A stretch of DNA of 64,000 nucleotides. Origin: an uncultured Alistipes sp. GTDB taxonomy: Bacteria; Bacteroidota; Bacteroidia; Bacteroidales; Rikenellaceae. The stretch's first letter is position 1; every line of letters begins with the position of its first letter. Location: positions 1 through 64,000 of the forward strand of contig CAJGDC010000002.1 of the NCBI GenBank assembly GCA_904502005.1, in the 5' to 3' direction. A program made the translations under genes and the position numbers. The notes below the pieces were generated by a model. The model was given only the letters and a program-made list of their open reading frames with translations, was not told where the DNA came from and did not search any database. Shown piece by piece: positions 8,382 to 16,015 of this stretch.

Positions 8382-8437
8382 AAAATCGCTATGTACATAT
8401 ATCAAATAACTTATTTTTCAACTAATTAAAAACAATT

Positions 8438-10906
8438 ATGAAAAACATTTTCCGAATTTTGATGGCTGTGGCTGTTCTGTTCACAGCATCTTGCGCAAAG
8501 GAGGACATTAGTTCTTCTATCGGCGGCGGTGAGGTTGAAGTAACCTTCACTGCAAATCTCCCAGAGCTTGGTACTCGTGCTGAGTATGGCGACGGTACTC
8601 AGGTAAACAAACTTCGTTACTATGTTTACGACAACAAAGGTACCCTCTTGTCAGATTTATCTAAGCAAAAGGGCTATGGTGTTGGTATTAAAGTAGGCAC
8701 TCCTACCACAGTAAACCTTGTTCTTCTCAAGGGTATGACCTACAACATTGTTTTCTGGGCTGACTATAATGAGCTTTATGATTATGACCCTGAAACAAAG
8801 AAAATCAATGTAGAAAATTTCGCTAGCGTTACTGCAAACGACGAGACTCGCGATGCTTTCTATGCTTATGTAACTATCGACCCTGCAGAGGAGAAGGCAG
8901 AGGAGAAGGCAAATGTTACTCTTCGCCGTCCATTTGCACAGCTTAATGCTATCTCTACTGACGATATGACAGCACATACCAATGCTGGCATTGAGCTCGA
9001 TAAAAGTACTGTAACCCTTGATGTTTACAGCACATTCAATGTTGCAACTGGCAAAGCTGAGGATCTTGTAAAAAATAAGACCCTTCAGTATGGCGATGTT
9101 TTGGAGGATGGTCTGATTTCAATGAACTACTTCTTTGCTTCTAAGGATGAGAGCTATACAACTAATGTTACACTTGCTGTAAAGTATAGCAACACTGCAT
9201 CATACAGCCGAGAGTTCACTTATGTTCCGCTCAAGCAGAACTATCGCACAAATATCATCGGTGAGTTGCTCTCTAAGTCTACTGAGTTTACTGTAACTAT
9301 CGAGGAGGAATTTGGTAAGGATGAGCCAGAAAGCACTTACGTTGCAACTATTGAGGATCTTCAGGCGGCTATTAACGCAGCGGGTGTTGGCGAGACAAAG
9401 ATTGTTCTTGGTGCGAACATGAATGGTAATGTAACTGTTATCCAGAAGGAGGGTGTTAAGATTATTATCGACGGTAACGACCGCAAGTTTGACGGTACTA
9501 TCAAGGTGCACTCAAATTCTAATCACTACCCTAATGCAGCTTTGACTATCCAGAATGTAAAGTTTGAGACCGCTACAGAGTCATTGAACTTCATCGAGGC
9601 TCTTGAGAATGGTGCTGCGCGTTACTCTACAAACATCACCGTTCAGGATTGTACTTTCACAGCTGTAGATACTCGTTCAGCTATTAGCACTGCTGTTGGT
9701 GTTCAGATTAAGGCTTCTAAGAATGCTAAAGTGCTGAACTGTACTGCAACTGGTTTGCACTCACTCGTTCAGGCTCAGAGCTGCGATGAGACAGTAGTAG
9801 TTAAGGGCTGTACTATCAATGGCAAGAACGGTGTTGCATTCAAGCAGGTAAAGAACGCAGTAGTTGAGGGTACTACTATCACCGCTACTGGTTACGGTAT
9901 CCGTTTCGACGGTAACACTGATAACTATGGTATCGTTGTTAAGGACAACAATGTAACTGCCGTTCAGCCACTTATCATTCGTAAGATGACTGGTGCTAAC
10001 AATTCTATCGCTCTTGAGGGCACTAATACTCTTAACACCGAGGCTGATTATCAGATTGTTATTACTAAGGATAGTGATGATGCAGCATACGTTAAGCCAA
10101 CAGGTACTTACACACTTACTGGTGCTGAGGATTACGTTGTTTACCCTCGTGATTACCAGTGCCCAGTTGCTACTTGGGATGAGTTTACCGCTGCGCTTGC
10201 TGCAGGTGAGCCTAAGGTAATGCTCACAGAGAACATTACTGTAGATGATAGCAAAACAATTACTAACAGCGTAGTCATCAACCTCAATAAAAAGGCATTC
10301 GAGATTAGCAATGCAACTAAAATGCTGAACATCGGTGACAGCGGAAACTCATCTAAACCAAATGTTACCATTCAGAATGGTAATCTCAATTGTATGATAT
10401 ACGCACTATCTGGAGAGGTTGTTATTAAAGATGTTGTATTTGGTGGTACTATCGCTTATGTTTCAAATTCTCAAGGTGTTATTAGCACAAAACATGCTAA
10501 TCTTTTGATGGAAAATTGTAAGATGACAAATGTAAAGAAATCGGGGGCTACAAAGCCAAGAAGCTTATTAACAGAGGGAAGATCAAGTGGCTATTTGATT
10601 TTGAGAAATTGCGATTTCAAAAATACTAACCTTGACAGACCATATATCAATCCTCTTAACAACAATGCTGTGTTAGAGCTAACCAATTGTAAATTATATA
10701 GTTTAGCATCCAATATTGACATTGGTGCGTCATATATATGGAACAATATGAATCTTACAGGCTGCTCTGGTGGTTTCACATTTACAATTTCTCGTGCAAG
10801 CACAACCTTGACAGATGAAGAGATTGCTATTTATAAAGCCATTAAGAAAAATAATAGTGGTTCTATGAGATTTATCTTCACCGATGGCGAGAAGAATAAT
10901 CTCTAA
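8438..10906 (+). CDS. Surface lipoprotein: fimbrillin-like (DUF6562-type) N-terminus plus parallel beta-helix
   Basis: 822 residues. The signal peptide ends at a lipobox (FTASC, lipidated Cys19), predicting export and anchoring to the outer membrane. Residues about 30-290 resemble the fimbrillin-like DUF6562 fold (EVEVTFTANLPELGTRAEYG; FVPLKQNYRTNIIG-like sequence near 275). From about 305 onward, repeats rich in Ile/Val/Asn/Thr look like right-handed beta-helix rungs (VKIIIDGNDRKFDG, NITVQDCTFTAV, VVVKGCTINGKNGVAFKQV), in two blocks separated near residue 565-590. This arrangement suggests a surface adhesin or glycan-binding protein; the ligand is unknown. It is expressed behind the poly-G ORF/hairpin leader and closed by a terminator at 11021-11057. 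Confidence 0.75.
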   Translation: MKNIFRILMAVAVLFTASCAKEDISSSIGGGEVEVTFTANLPELGTRAEYGDGTQVNKLRYYVYDNKGTLLSDLSKQKGYGVGIKVGTPTTVNLVLLKGMTYNIVFWADYNELYDYDPETKKINVENFASVTANDETRDAFYAYVTIDPAEEKAEEKANVTLRRPFAQLNAISTDDMTAHTNAGIELDKSTVTLDVYSTFNVATGKAEDLVKNKTLQYGDVLEDGLISMNYFFASKDESYTTNVTLAVKYSNTASYSREFTYVPLKQNYRTNIIGELLSKSTEFTVTIEEEFGKDEPESTYVATIEDLQAAINAAGVGETKIVLGANMNGNVTVIQKEGVKIIIDGNDRKFDGTIKVHSNSNHYPNAALTIQNVKFETATESLNFIEALENGAARYSTNITVQDCTFTAVDTRSAISTAVGVQIKASKNAKVLNCTATGLHSLVQAQSCDETVVVKGCTINGKNGVAFKQVKNAVVEGTTITATGYGIRFDGNTDNYGIVVKDNNVTAVQPLIIRKMTGANNSIALEGTNTLNTEADYQIVITKDSDDAAYVKPTGTYTLTGAEDYVVYPRDYQCPVATWDEFTAALAAGEPKVMLTENITVDDSKTITNSVVINLNKKAFEISNATKMLNIGDSGNSSKPNVTIQNGNLNCMIYALSGEVVIKDVVFGGTIAYVSNSQGVISTKHANLLMENCKMTNVKKSGATKPRSLLTEGRSSGYLILRNCDFKNTNLDRPYINPLNNNAVLELTNCKLYSLASNIDIGASYIWNNMNLTGCSGGFTFTISRASTTLTDEEIAIYKAIKKNNSGSMRFIFTDGEKNNL

Positions 10907-11020
10907 CATCATTTACAGAAAATTCTACACTAGTAACTCAAGCGAGTACATTAGATAACAAACAGACCCTGGCAAACGGTCTTAGTAGTCTGCCTGCTTT
11001 GTTAAAAAAAGTTAATGGGA

Positions 11021-11057
11021 GGAGGTCGCTCAAATGGGAGGGCGGCCTCCGTTTTTT
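11021..11057 (+). terminator. Rho-independent terminator after the beta-helix lipoprotein
   Basis: GGAGGTCGC pairs with GCGGCCTCC (one G-T wobble) and is followed by GTTTTTT. It sits between the lipoprotein and the luxC-like gene. It overlaps an upstream in-frame ATG of luxC (11034), arguing against that start. Confidence 0.85.
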
Positions 11058-11087
11058 GTGCAAATTGGAGAAATGGCGAGAATTTGC

Positions 11088-11095
11088 TATCTTTG
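11088..11095 (+). promoter_or_regulatory. -7 box TATCTTTG of the luxC-like gene
   Basis: The box ends only 4 nt before the ATG at 11100, implying a leaderless or nearly leaderless transcript. The 15-mer from the box through the ATG (TATCTTTGTAGTATG) is identical to that of the Spy-like gene at 14438-14452. Confidence 0.7.
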
Positions 11096-11099
11096 TAGT

Positions 11100-12065
11100 A
11101 TGAAGAGTATTGTAGAGATTTTTTCAGAGCTTTCATTGCGCTTGCAGAGCATTCCCAGCCAGGTAATTGAGCGTGCGGTGGAACAGAACCGTTGGTTTAC
11201 GCAGATTGGTACTGCCATTGAGGCGATACGAGAGCAGATGCTTGACAGTCAGAAGCTTACATCTTGGCTTAACAGTTACGACATACCTATTCACTCTCCA
11301 AAACGTATCGCAATAATCATGGCGGGAAATATTCCTGCCGTAGGTTTTGCCGACCTGCTCTATGTAATTGCCAGTGGTAATATTCCCGTTGTAAAATACT
11401 CCTCCAAGGACAGAGTTCTCATGGAGCACATTGTAAATGAGCTACAAGACATAGAACCTCAGCTTATAATTGAACAATATAGCGGTCAGAATGTAGATGC
11501 AGTAATTGCAACAGGCAGCGACAGTGCTGCATTACACTTCAAGGCCATATTTGGCGACATCCCTGCCCTAATACGTGGCTCACGACACTCAGTTGCGGTG
11601 CTTACTGGCAAGGAGAGTGAGCAAGAGATTGAGAATCTATCAAAAGACATCTTCACCCACTCGGGTTTAGGTTGTAGGAATGTTTCGCTAATTTTTGCGC
11701 CAAAGGATTTTGACTTTAAGCTCACTGTGCCACCAATGCCGGAGGGGTACAACAACAACTATCGTCATGTGCGTGCGCTGCTAACACTCCAAGGCAAGCG
11801 ATTCACTGACTGCGGTGGTGCGCTGACGACAGAGAGCGATGCTACGTTTTCAAGATACATCAGTCTGATAAATATCTGTCGATACAGCGACATCAACAAG
11901 GTAAAGCAGTGGCTTAGTGAGAATGGCTGTCGTCTACAGTGCGTTGTAAGCCGCGAGAAGATAGACTCCAGAAGTGTGGAATTTGGCCGAGCGCAATATC
12001 CAGAGTTAAATGATTATGCAGACGAGGTGGATGTTATGAAATTTTTAGTTACAATATCATTATAG
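11100..12065 (+). CDS. Acyl-CoA reductase (LuxC-like), C-terminus rewritten by a MITE
   Basis: 321 residues from ATG 11100. An in-frame ATG at 11034 is rejected because it lies inside a terminator and upstream of the -7 box. The sequence fits the LuxC/acyl-CoA reductase family of the aldehyde dehydrogenase superfamily: nucleotide-fold motif RIAIIMAGNIPAVGFADLLY, GSRHSVAVLTG, and the likely catalytic Cys192 in HSGLGCRNVS. Members reduce fatty acyl-CoA or acyl-ACP to aldehyde using NADPH. No LuxE-like ligase is adjacent. The last residues VTISL come from the inserted MITE (12047 onward). Removing the insert would give LSL followed by TAG. The terminal segment is probably dispensable, so the enzyme may still work. 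Confidence 0.85.
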   Translation: MKSIVEIFSELSLRLQSIPSQVIERAVEQNRWFTQIGTAIEAIREQMLDSQKLTSWLNSYDIPIHSPKRIAIIMAGNIPAVGFADLLYVIASGNIPVVKYSSKDRVLMEHIVNELQDIEPQLIIEQYSGQNVDAVIATGSDSAALHFKAIFGDIPALIRGSRHSVAVLTGKESEQEIENLSKDIFTHSGLGCRNVSLIFAPKDFDFKLTVPPMPEGYNNNYRHVRALLTLQGKRFTDCGGALTTESDATFSRYISLINICRYSDINKVKQWLSENGCRLQCVVSREKIDSRSVEFGRAQYPELNDYADEVDVMKFLVTISL

Positions 12066-12233
12066 TAACAAGGTTTTCTCAACACACCCCACGAAAGTTA
12101 AATGGTTTAACCAACAATAAAACCACAAAAGTTACCAATAATCCCAGATATCTTCAAATATCCAAGTTATTGGTAACCATTTCACTGAAGGGATTTACCG
12201 AGAATTTTTTGTTACATTAGTGATATTGTAACT
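12047..12233 (+). mobile_element. MITE-like element, copy 1 (187 bp)
   Basis: The ends AGTTACAATATCA and TGATATTGTAACT are perfect 13-bp terminal inverted repeats. Inside are the palindrome GTTAAA-TGG-TTTAAC and a larger hairpin at 12131-12177 (GTTACCAATAA / TTATTGGTAAC with inner GATAT / ATATC). There is no transposase. It differs from copy 2 (14241-14427) at three positions over 187 bp. Left flank AAATTTTT (12039-12046), right flank CATTTTTT (12234-12241). It supplies the last six codons, including the stop, of the luxC-like gene. Confidence 0.85.
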
Positions 12234-12275
12234 CATTTTTTAGTGCTACATACTCTATACTAACAGAAATTGGCC

Positions 12276-12283
12276 TATCTTTG
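12276..12283 (+). promoter_or_regulatory. -7 box TATCTTTG of the M13 peptidase gene
   Basis: TATCTTTG lies 26 nt before the ATG at 12310 and outside the MITE. The peptidase cassette therefore carries its own promoter. No clear -33 TTTG is seen at the usual spacing. Confidence 0.65.
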
Positions 12284-12309
12284 CACTTTAATTTTTCAAC
12301 TTTAGCAAT

Positions 12310-14154
12310 ATGATTTTTAACAGACCTTTCTCTAAGGCATTGATTATCTTTTCATTGATGCTGGCAACCGTAAACTTTGCGGCCTGCAAGAAGAGCGAAG
12401 CGAACAATGACCAACTCTTGCCAGAGGTTAATCCTGGAGACGACTTCTATACCTATGCCAATGCCGAGTGGCTCAAGTCACTCGAAGGTTCTGAGCCGCA
12501 GGAGTGGCAAGGATTCCTTTATGATATTGCCAGGGCAAACAGCGCCAAGGTTCAGGTCGTCATGGAGGCCATGCCAGAGTACAAGGCTCTCAAGCAAGCT
12601 GGCGCCAACCGCGAGAAGAATCTCGAGGCATCTGTGCTATTGGTAGAGGAGATTGCAAGTAGTTTACTGGCTGGCGCAACGACCAAGGAGGAGGCATACA
12701 TCGCCATTGGCAAGGCCATCCGACTGGGTATTCCGTCAATTGCCACACTCCACACAGCAAGATGCCTCGAGGACAACACGCTCGGCTTCTACTTCATGCT
12801 ACCTTATCCAAAGGAGGAGGAGAGTGTAAGCGGCGTACACAGCACCACCGCGACAGATTACCATGTGGCATCAAAGCGTCTGAGCAGATATGTGCAGGAT
12901 ACTCGCAGCGGCAAGACGACAGTCGACTATATCCTTGAGGGTATCGGCCTGGATGCGAAGTACTACCTATACGACGATATTACCACCGACTTTGTGGCTG
13001 AGCTGGAGCAAATAGATACGAAAGAGATTCTGAAGAACATCGGCGATGCTGTCCTGGCAGAGCTCCTCTGCTACTGCTCGGACGACTACGCACGCCAGTA
13101 CACAGAGGGCGAAGTGAACTCCGTAGAGGAGTATATCAGCAGGTCGCTTCAGTATGATTTGGGCTACTACATCTCCTACTACTTCTCTCAGGCCTACCCT
13201 ACCGACAGCGCAGAGCCAGCATTCTGCGCACTCGGCGACGAGCTTATCGCCTCATTCCGCAAGCGACTGGAGAATAACCAGTGGCTGTCGCCTGCCACTC
13301 AGCAAGCAGCCATCGAGAAGTTGGACCATATGGGCAAGCATTATGGCACTCCTAAGAGGTGGCCAGCAGCCGACTTACCACAGCTCAAGGGCGAGCTGCT
13401 CGTAGCAGATGTATTGGATCTTAGGCAGAGTCGCTATAATACAATCAAGTCGTTGCTGGGCAAGAGTGCAGATGAGTACTTCCCTATCTTCTATATATTC
13501 TACAGCCCTGACGGACCTATCTTCACCTACACCGCTAACGCCTTCTACGATGCCGCGTACAACGCCTTCTATGTATTGCCTGCATATATGTTGGAGCCCG
13601 CATATACTACCGCCATGGACGAGTGCCAGCTCTACGCAACCTGGGGTATGACTATTGGCCACGAGATAACCCACGGCTTCGATCAGAGGGGCGCCACCTA
13701 CGACAAGAATGGCGATAAGAACAACTGGTGGACAGAGGGCGATGCCGCCAAGTTTGCCGAGCTAAACGCGCTCCGCATTGCAAATATCAGCAGCTACGAG
13801 ATTCTGCCCGGCGTGCAGGCCTATGGCGAGCAGACCGTGGTAGAGGATGTTGCCGACCTCGGCGGTTTTAATATTGCCTACGACTACTGGGTAAATAAGC
13901 TCAAGGAGCGCGGCATTAAGGGCGATGAGCTCAAAGAGATGAAAAGAGCGTTCTTCCTCCACTTTGCCACTATGTACAGCGAGAAGCTGTCCGATAATGA
14001 TATGCTCGCTCGCGCAGCCTCGGATGTCCACTCTGCGGGTCACATCCGCATAAATGGCGTGGTACAGCACATCGACGACTGGTATGAGCTGTTCGATATT
14101 ACTGAGACCGACGCTCTATACTTGGCTCCAGAGGATCGAATCACCATCTGGTAA
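12310..14154 (+). CDS. M13-family (neprilysin/PepO-like) zinc metallopeptidase lipoprotein
   Basis: 614 residues, somewhat short for the family (about 640-690). The signal peptide ends at a lipobox (NFAAC, Cys26), so it is probably a periplasmic or outer-membrane lipoprotein. N-terminal PGDDFYTYANAEWL is the M13 start motif. Zinc binding is HEITH at residues 451-455 with Glu512 in EDVADLGG; the C-terminal IRINGVVQ and YLAPEDRITIW are also family features. The canonical substrate motif NAYY is NAFYDAAYNAFY here. By eye, third codon positions are richer in C and G than in neighbouring genes, suggesting separate origin. The gene lies between two MITE copies with its own promoter and terminator, i.e. 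a self-contained inserted cassette. Confidence 0.92.
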   Translation: MIFNRPFSKALIIFSLMLATVNFAACKKSEANNDQLLPEVNPGDDFYTYANAEWLKSLEGSEPQEWQGFLYDIARANSAKVQVVMEAMPEYKALKQAGANREKNLEASVLLVEEIASSLLAGATTKEEAYIAIGKAIRLGIPSIATLHTARCLEDNTLGFYFMLPYPKEEESVSGVHSTTATDYHVASKRLSRYVQDTRSGKTTVDYILEGIGLDAKYYLYDDITTDFVAELEQIDTKEILKNIGDAVLAELLCYCSDDYARQYTEGEVNSVEEYISRSLQYDLGYYISYYFSQAYPTDSAEPAFCALGDELIASFRKRLENNQWLSPATQQAAIEKLDHMGKHYGTPKRWPAADLPQLKGELLVADVLDLRQSRYNTIKSLLGKSADEYFPIFYIFYSPDGPIFTYTANAFYDAAYNAFYVLPAYMLEPAYTTAMDECQLYATWGMTIGHEITHGFDQRGATYDKNGDKNNWWTEGDAAKFAELNALRIANISSYEILPGVQAYGEQTVVEDVADLGGFNIAYDYWVNKLKERGIKGDELKEMKRAFFLHFATMYSEKLSDNDMLARAASDVHSAGHIRINGVVQHIDDWYELFDITETDALYLAPEDRITIW

Positions 14155-14176
14155 TTATATCCTACAACAACTCTAG

Positions 14177-14211
14177 CCCCGCCTATCTGCTGATAAGCGG
14201 GGTTATTTTTT
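14177..14211 (+). terminator. Rho-independent terminator after the M13 peptidase
   Basis: CCCCGC / GCGGGG enclose an inner TATC-TGCT-GATA stem-loop, followed by TTATTTTTT. It is 22 nt past the stop and inside the inserted cassette. Confidence 0.88.
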
Positions 14212-14240
14212 GGAATAAAAGCGGTTATTAGACATTTTTT

Positions 14241-14427
14241 AGTTACAATATCATTATAGTAACAAGGTTTTCTCAACACACCCCACGAAAGTTAAATGGT
14301 TTAACCAACAATAAAACCACAATAGTTACCAATAATCCCAGATATCTTCAAATATCCAAGTTATTGGTAACCATTTCACTGAAGGGATTTACCGAGAATT
14401 GTTTGTTATATTAGTGATATTGTAACT
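14241..14427 (+). mobile_element. MITE-like element, copy 2 (187 bp)
   Basis: Same terminal inverted repeats, internal palindrome (14325-14371) and length as copy 1, in the same orientation. Left flank CATTTTTT (14233-14240), right flank AAATTTTT (14428-14435). These are the same two octamers that flank copy 1, in the opposite order. The extended direct repeat including flanking T residues is 192 bp. Confidence 0.85.
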
Positions 14428-14437
14428 AAATTTTTAC

Positions 14438-14445
14438 TATCTTTG
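14438..14445 (+). promoter_or_regulatory. -7 box TATCTTTG of the Spy-like gene
   Basis: It ends 4 nt before the ATG at 14450, predicting a leaderless message. In the reconstructed pre-insertion sequence these bases also encoded the last luxC codons (LSL then TAG), so the promoter was embedded in the upstream gene's end. Confidence 0.7.
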
Positions 14446-14449
14446 TAGT

Positions 14450-14944
14450 ATGAACATCAAAAACAACATGAATATGAAGAAGATTTTTGCAATTATCTGC
14501 GCAGCACTTGCTGTAAATATGGCATCAGCTCAGCCACCAATGGGCGGCAGAGGAGAACATGGTCCAAAGAAGACCCCAGTAGAGCGAATTGCCGGACTTG
14601 TAGAGGAGCTACAGCTTACGCCTGAGCAGGCTGAGAAGTTTGCTCCTGTATATCTTGCATATCAGGGTGAGATTCGTAAGATTCGTAAGGACCTCAAGGC
14701 CCTTATGGATAGCTACAACGGCAAGGAGATTAACGAGAAGCTCGCCTTTCGCATGGTTATGGATCAGCTAACTGCCGATGCAGACATTATCGCATGCAAA
14801 AAAGAGTATATGCGCGTATTCAAGAACTATCTCACACCAGAGCAGATGTCAAAAATCTTTATGGTAGAGAAGAAGGCTATGCGCCCACATCACCCAGGTG
14901 GTAAAGGTCGTGGACCAAGAGGTGAAGGTGGACCAAGAGAGTAG
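14450..14944 (+). CDS. Spy/CpxP-like periplasmic protein with LTPEQ motifs
   Basis: 164 residues. A signal peptide (KKIFAIICAALAVNMASAQ) is followed by a mostly helical, charged protein with two LTPEQ motifs (about residues 48 and 129), as in the LTXXQ/Spy family of periplasmic chaperone or stress-sensor proteins. The C-terminus is Gly/Arg/Pro-rich (GGKGRGPRGEGGPRE). Starts at 14450, 14468 or 14474 are all in frame; 14450 sits just after the -7 box and 14474 would begin MKKIF. Chaperone function is inferred from the motif only. It ends at a bidirectional terminator facing dusB. Confidence 0.65.
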   Translation: MNIKNNMNMKKIFAIICAALAVNMASAQPPMGGRGEHGPKKTPVERIAGLVEELQLTPEQAEKFAPVYLAYQGEIRKIRKDLKALMDSYNGKEINEKLAFRMVMDQLTADADIIACKKEYMRVFKNYLTPEQMSKIFMVEKKAMRPHHPGGKGRGPRGEGGPRE

Positions 14945-14956
14945 GTGTTAAAAAAC

Positions 14957-14990
14957 AAAAAAATGCGAGCCATAAAACTCGCATTTTTTT
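14957..14990. terminator. Bidirectional terminator between convergent genes
   Basis: AAAAAAATGCGAG / CTCGCATTTTTTT form a perfect stem around CCATAAAA, with a T tract in both directions. It serves the plus-strand Spy-like gene and the minus-strand dusB operon, whose last stop is at 14993. Confidence 0.9.
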
Positions 14991-14992
14991 GT

Positions 14993-16015
14993 CTATATAT
15001 CATGTGATAATGGCGGCGGTACAACCCCACCAAAATCATAATCACCCCAACGGTCTGCAATAGAGGATATTGTATCTTGCAACTCCTCGACATCTGTAAG
15101 TGTTACAAGTTTCATTCTGGTCTCCTTAAAGTTTGGCAACCCTTTGAAGTAGTTAGACAGATGGCGTCGCATCTCAACAACACCCACCTTGTCTCCCTTA
15201 ATCTCCACAGACTTTGCGAGGTGCTCCTTAGCTATTGCAATACGCTCAAGAACAGATGGTTGAGGAAGAATCTCGCCGGTATTAAGATAGTGTCTAATCT
15301 CGCGGAAAATCCATGGGCGACCATATGTAGCACGACCAATCATCACAGCATCTACGCCATAGCGATCAAACATCTCTTTAGCCTTAACAGCAGAATCGAC
15401 ATCGCCATTACCGATAATCGGGATATGAATTGTCGGGTCGTTTTTAATCTTTCCTATTAGCGTCCAATCCGCCTCGCCCGTATACATCTGGCAGCGAGTA
15501 CGACCATGAATTGTAAGTGCCGCAATACCCACATCTTGCAGTCTATGGGCAATCTCCTCAATGTTCTTACTCTCATCATCCCAACCAAGTCGCGTCTTTA
15601 CCGTTACAGGCTTACGAACAGCGTTCACAATTTGGCGAGTCATCTCAACCATCAGTGGCACATCGCGCATCATACCGCTACCAGCACCACGACCTGCAAT
15701 CTTCTTCATCGGGCAGCCGAAATTTATATCAATAACATCGGGATTTGCCGCCTCTGCAATCTTTGCAGCCTCGACCATCGGCTCTATCTGATTTCCGTAA
15801 ATCTGAATACCTACCGGGCGCTCAAAGTCCGAAATCTCAAGCTTTGCAAGCGACTTGCGAGCATCACGAATAAGACCATCAGAGGATATAAACTCCGTAG
15901 TAACCATATCGGCACCAAAGAGCTTACACATATAGCGAAACGAAGGGTCGGTAACATCCTCCATTGGCGCAAGAAAGAGGGCTCTATCCTGAAGAGATAT
16001 ATCTGCTATTTTCAT
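14993..16015 (-). CDS. dusB: tRNA-dihydrouridine synthase (DusB-like)
   Basis: 340 residues from ATG 16015, which overlaps the upstream TGA (TGATG); a GTG one codon earlier is possible. It uses FMN and NADPH to reduce uridine to dihydrouridine in tRNA D-loops. Motifs: FLAPMEDVTDPSFRYMCKLF at the start, catalytic Cys in NFGCPMKKI, KTRLGWDD, HGRTRCQMYTG and GNGDVDSA. Last gene of a four-gene minus-strand operon. DusB versus DusA/C is not rigorously separated, but Bacteroidetes usually carry the DusB type. Confidence 0.93.
   Translation of the reverse strand: MKIADISLQDRALFLAPMEDVTDPSFRYMCKLFGADMVTTEFISSDGLIRDARKSLAKLEISDFERPVGIQIYGNQIEPMVEAAKIAEAANPDVIDINFGCPMKKIAGRGAGSGMMRDVPLMVEMTRQIVNAVRKPVTVKTRLGWDDESKNIEEIAHRLQDVGIAALTIHGRTRCQMYTGEADWTLIGKIKNDPTIHIPIIGNGDVDSAVKAKEMFDRYGVDAVMIGRATYGRPWIFREIRHYLNTGEILPQPSVLERIAIAKEHLAKSVEIKGDKVGVVEMRRHLSNYFKGLPNFKETRMKLVTLTDVEELQDTISSIADRWGDYDFGGVVPPPLSHDI

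Noticed and set aside
8391..8429. 12-codon ORF between the leader hairpin and the 822-aa lipoprotein
   Set aside because: It has no counterpart at the BspA-like locus and is not supported by composition or spacing.
11034..11099. Longer N-terminus for the luxC-like protein (start ATG 11034)
   Set aside because: It lies inside the terminator of the preceding gene and before the -7 box at 11088, and the extra residues do not match the family.
12047..14427. Composite transposon from two independent MITE insertions
   Set aside because: Independent insertions would not share the same inner octamer CATTTTTT as well as the outer AAATTTTT. It cannot be fully excluded because both octamers are T-rich and insertion may favour such sites.
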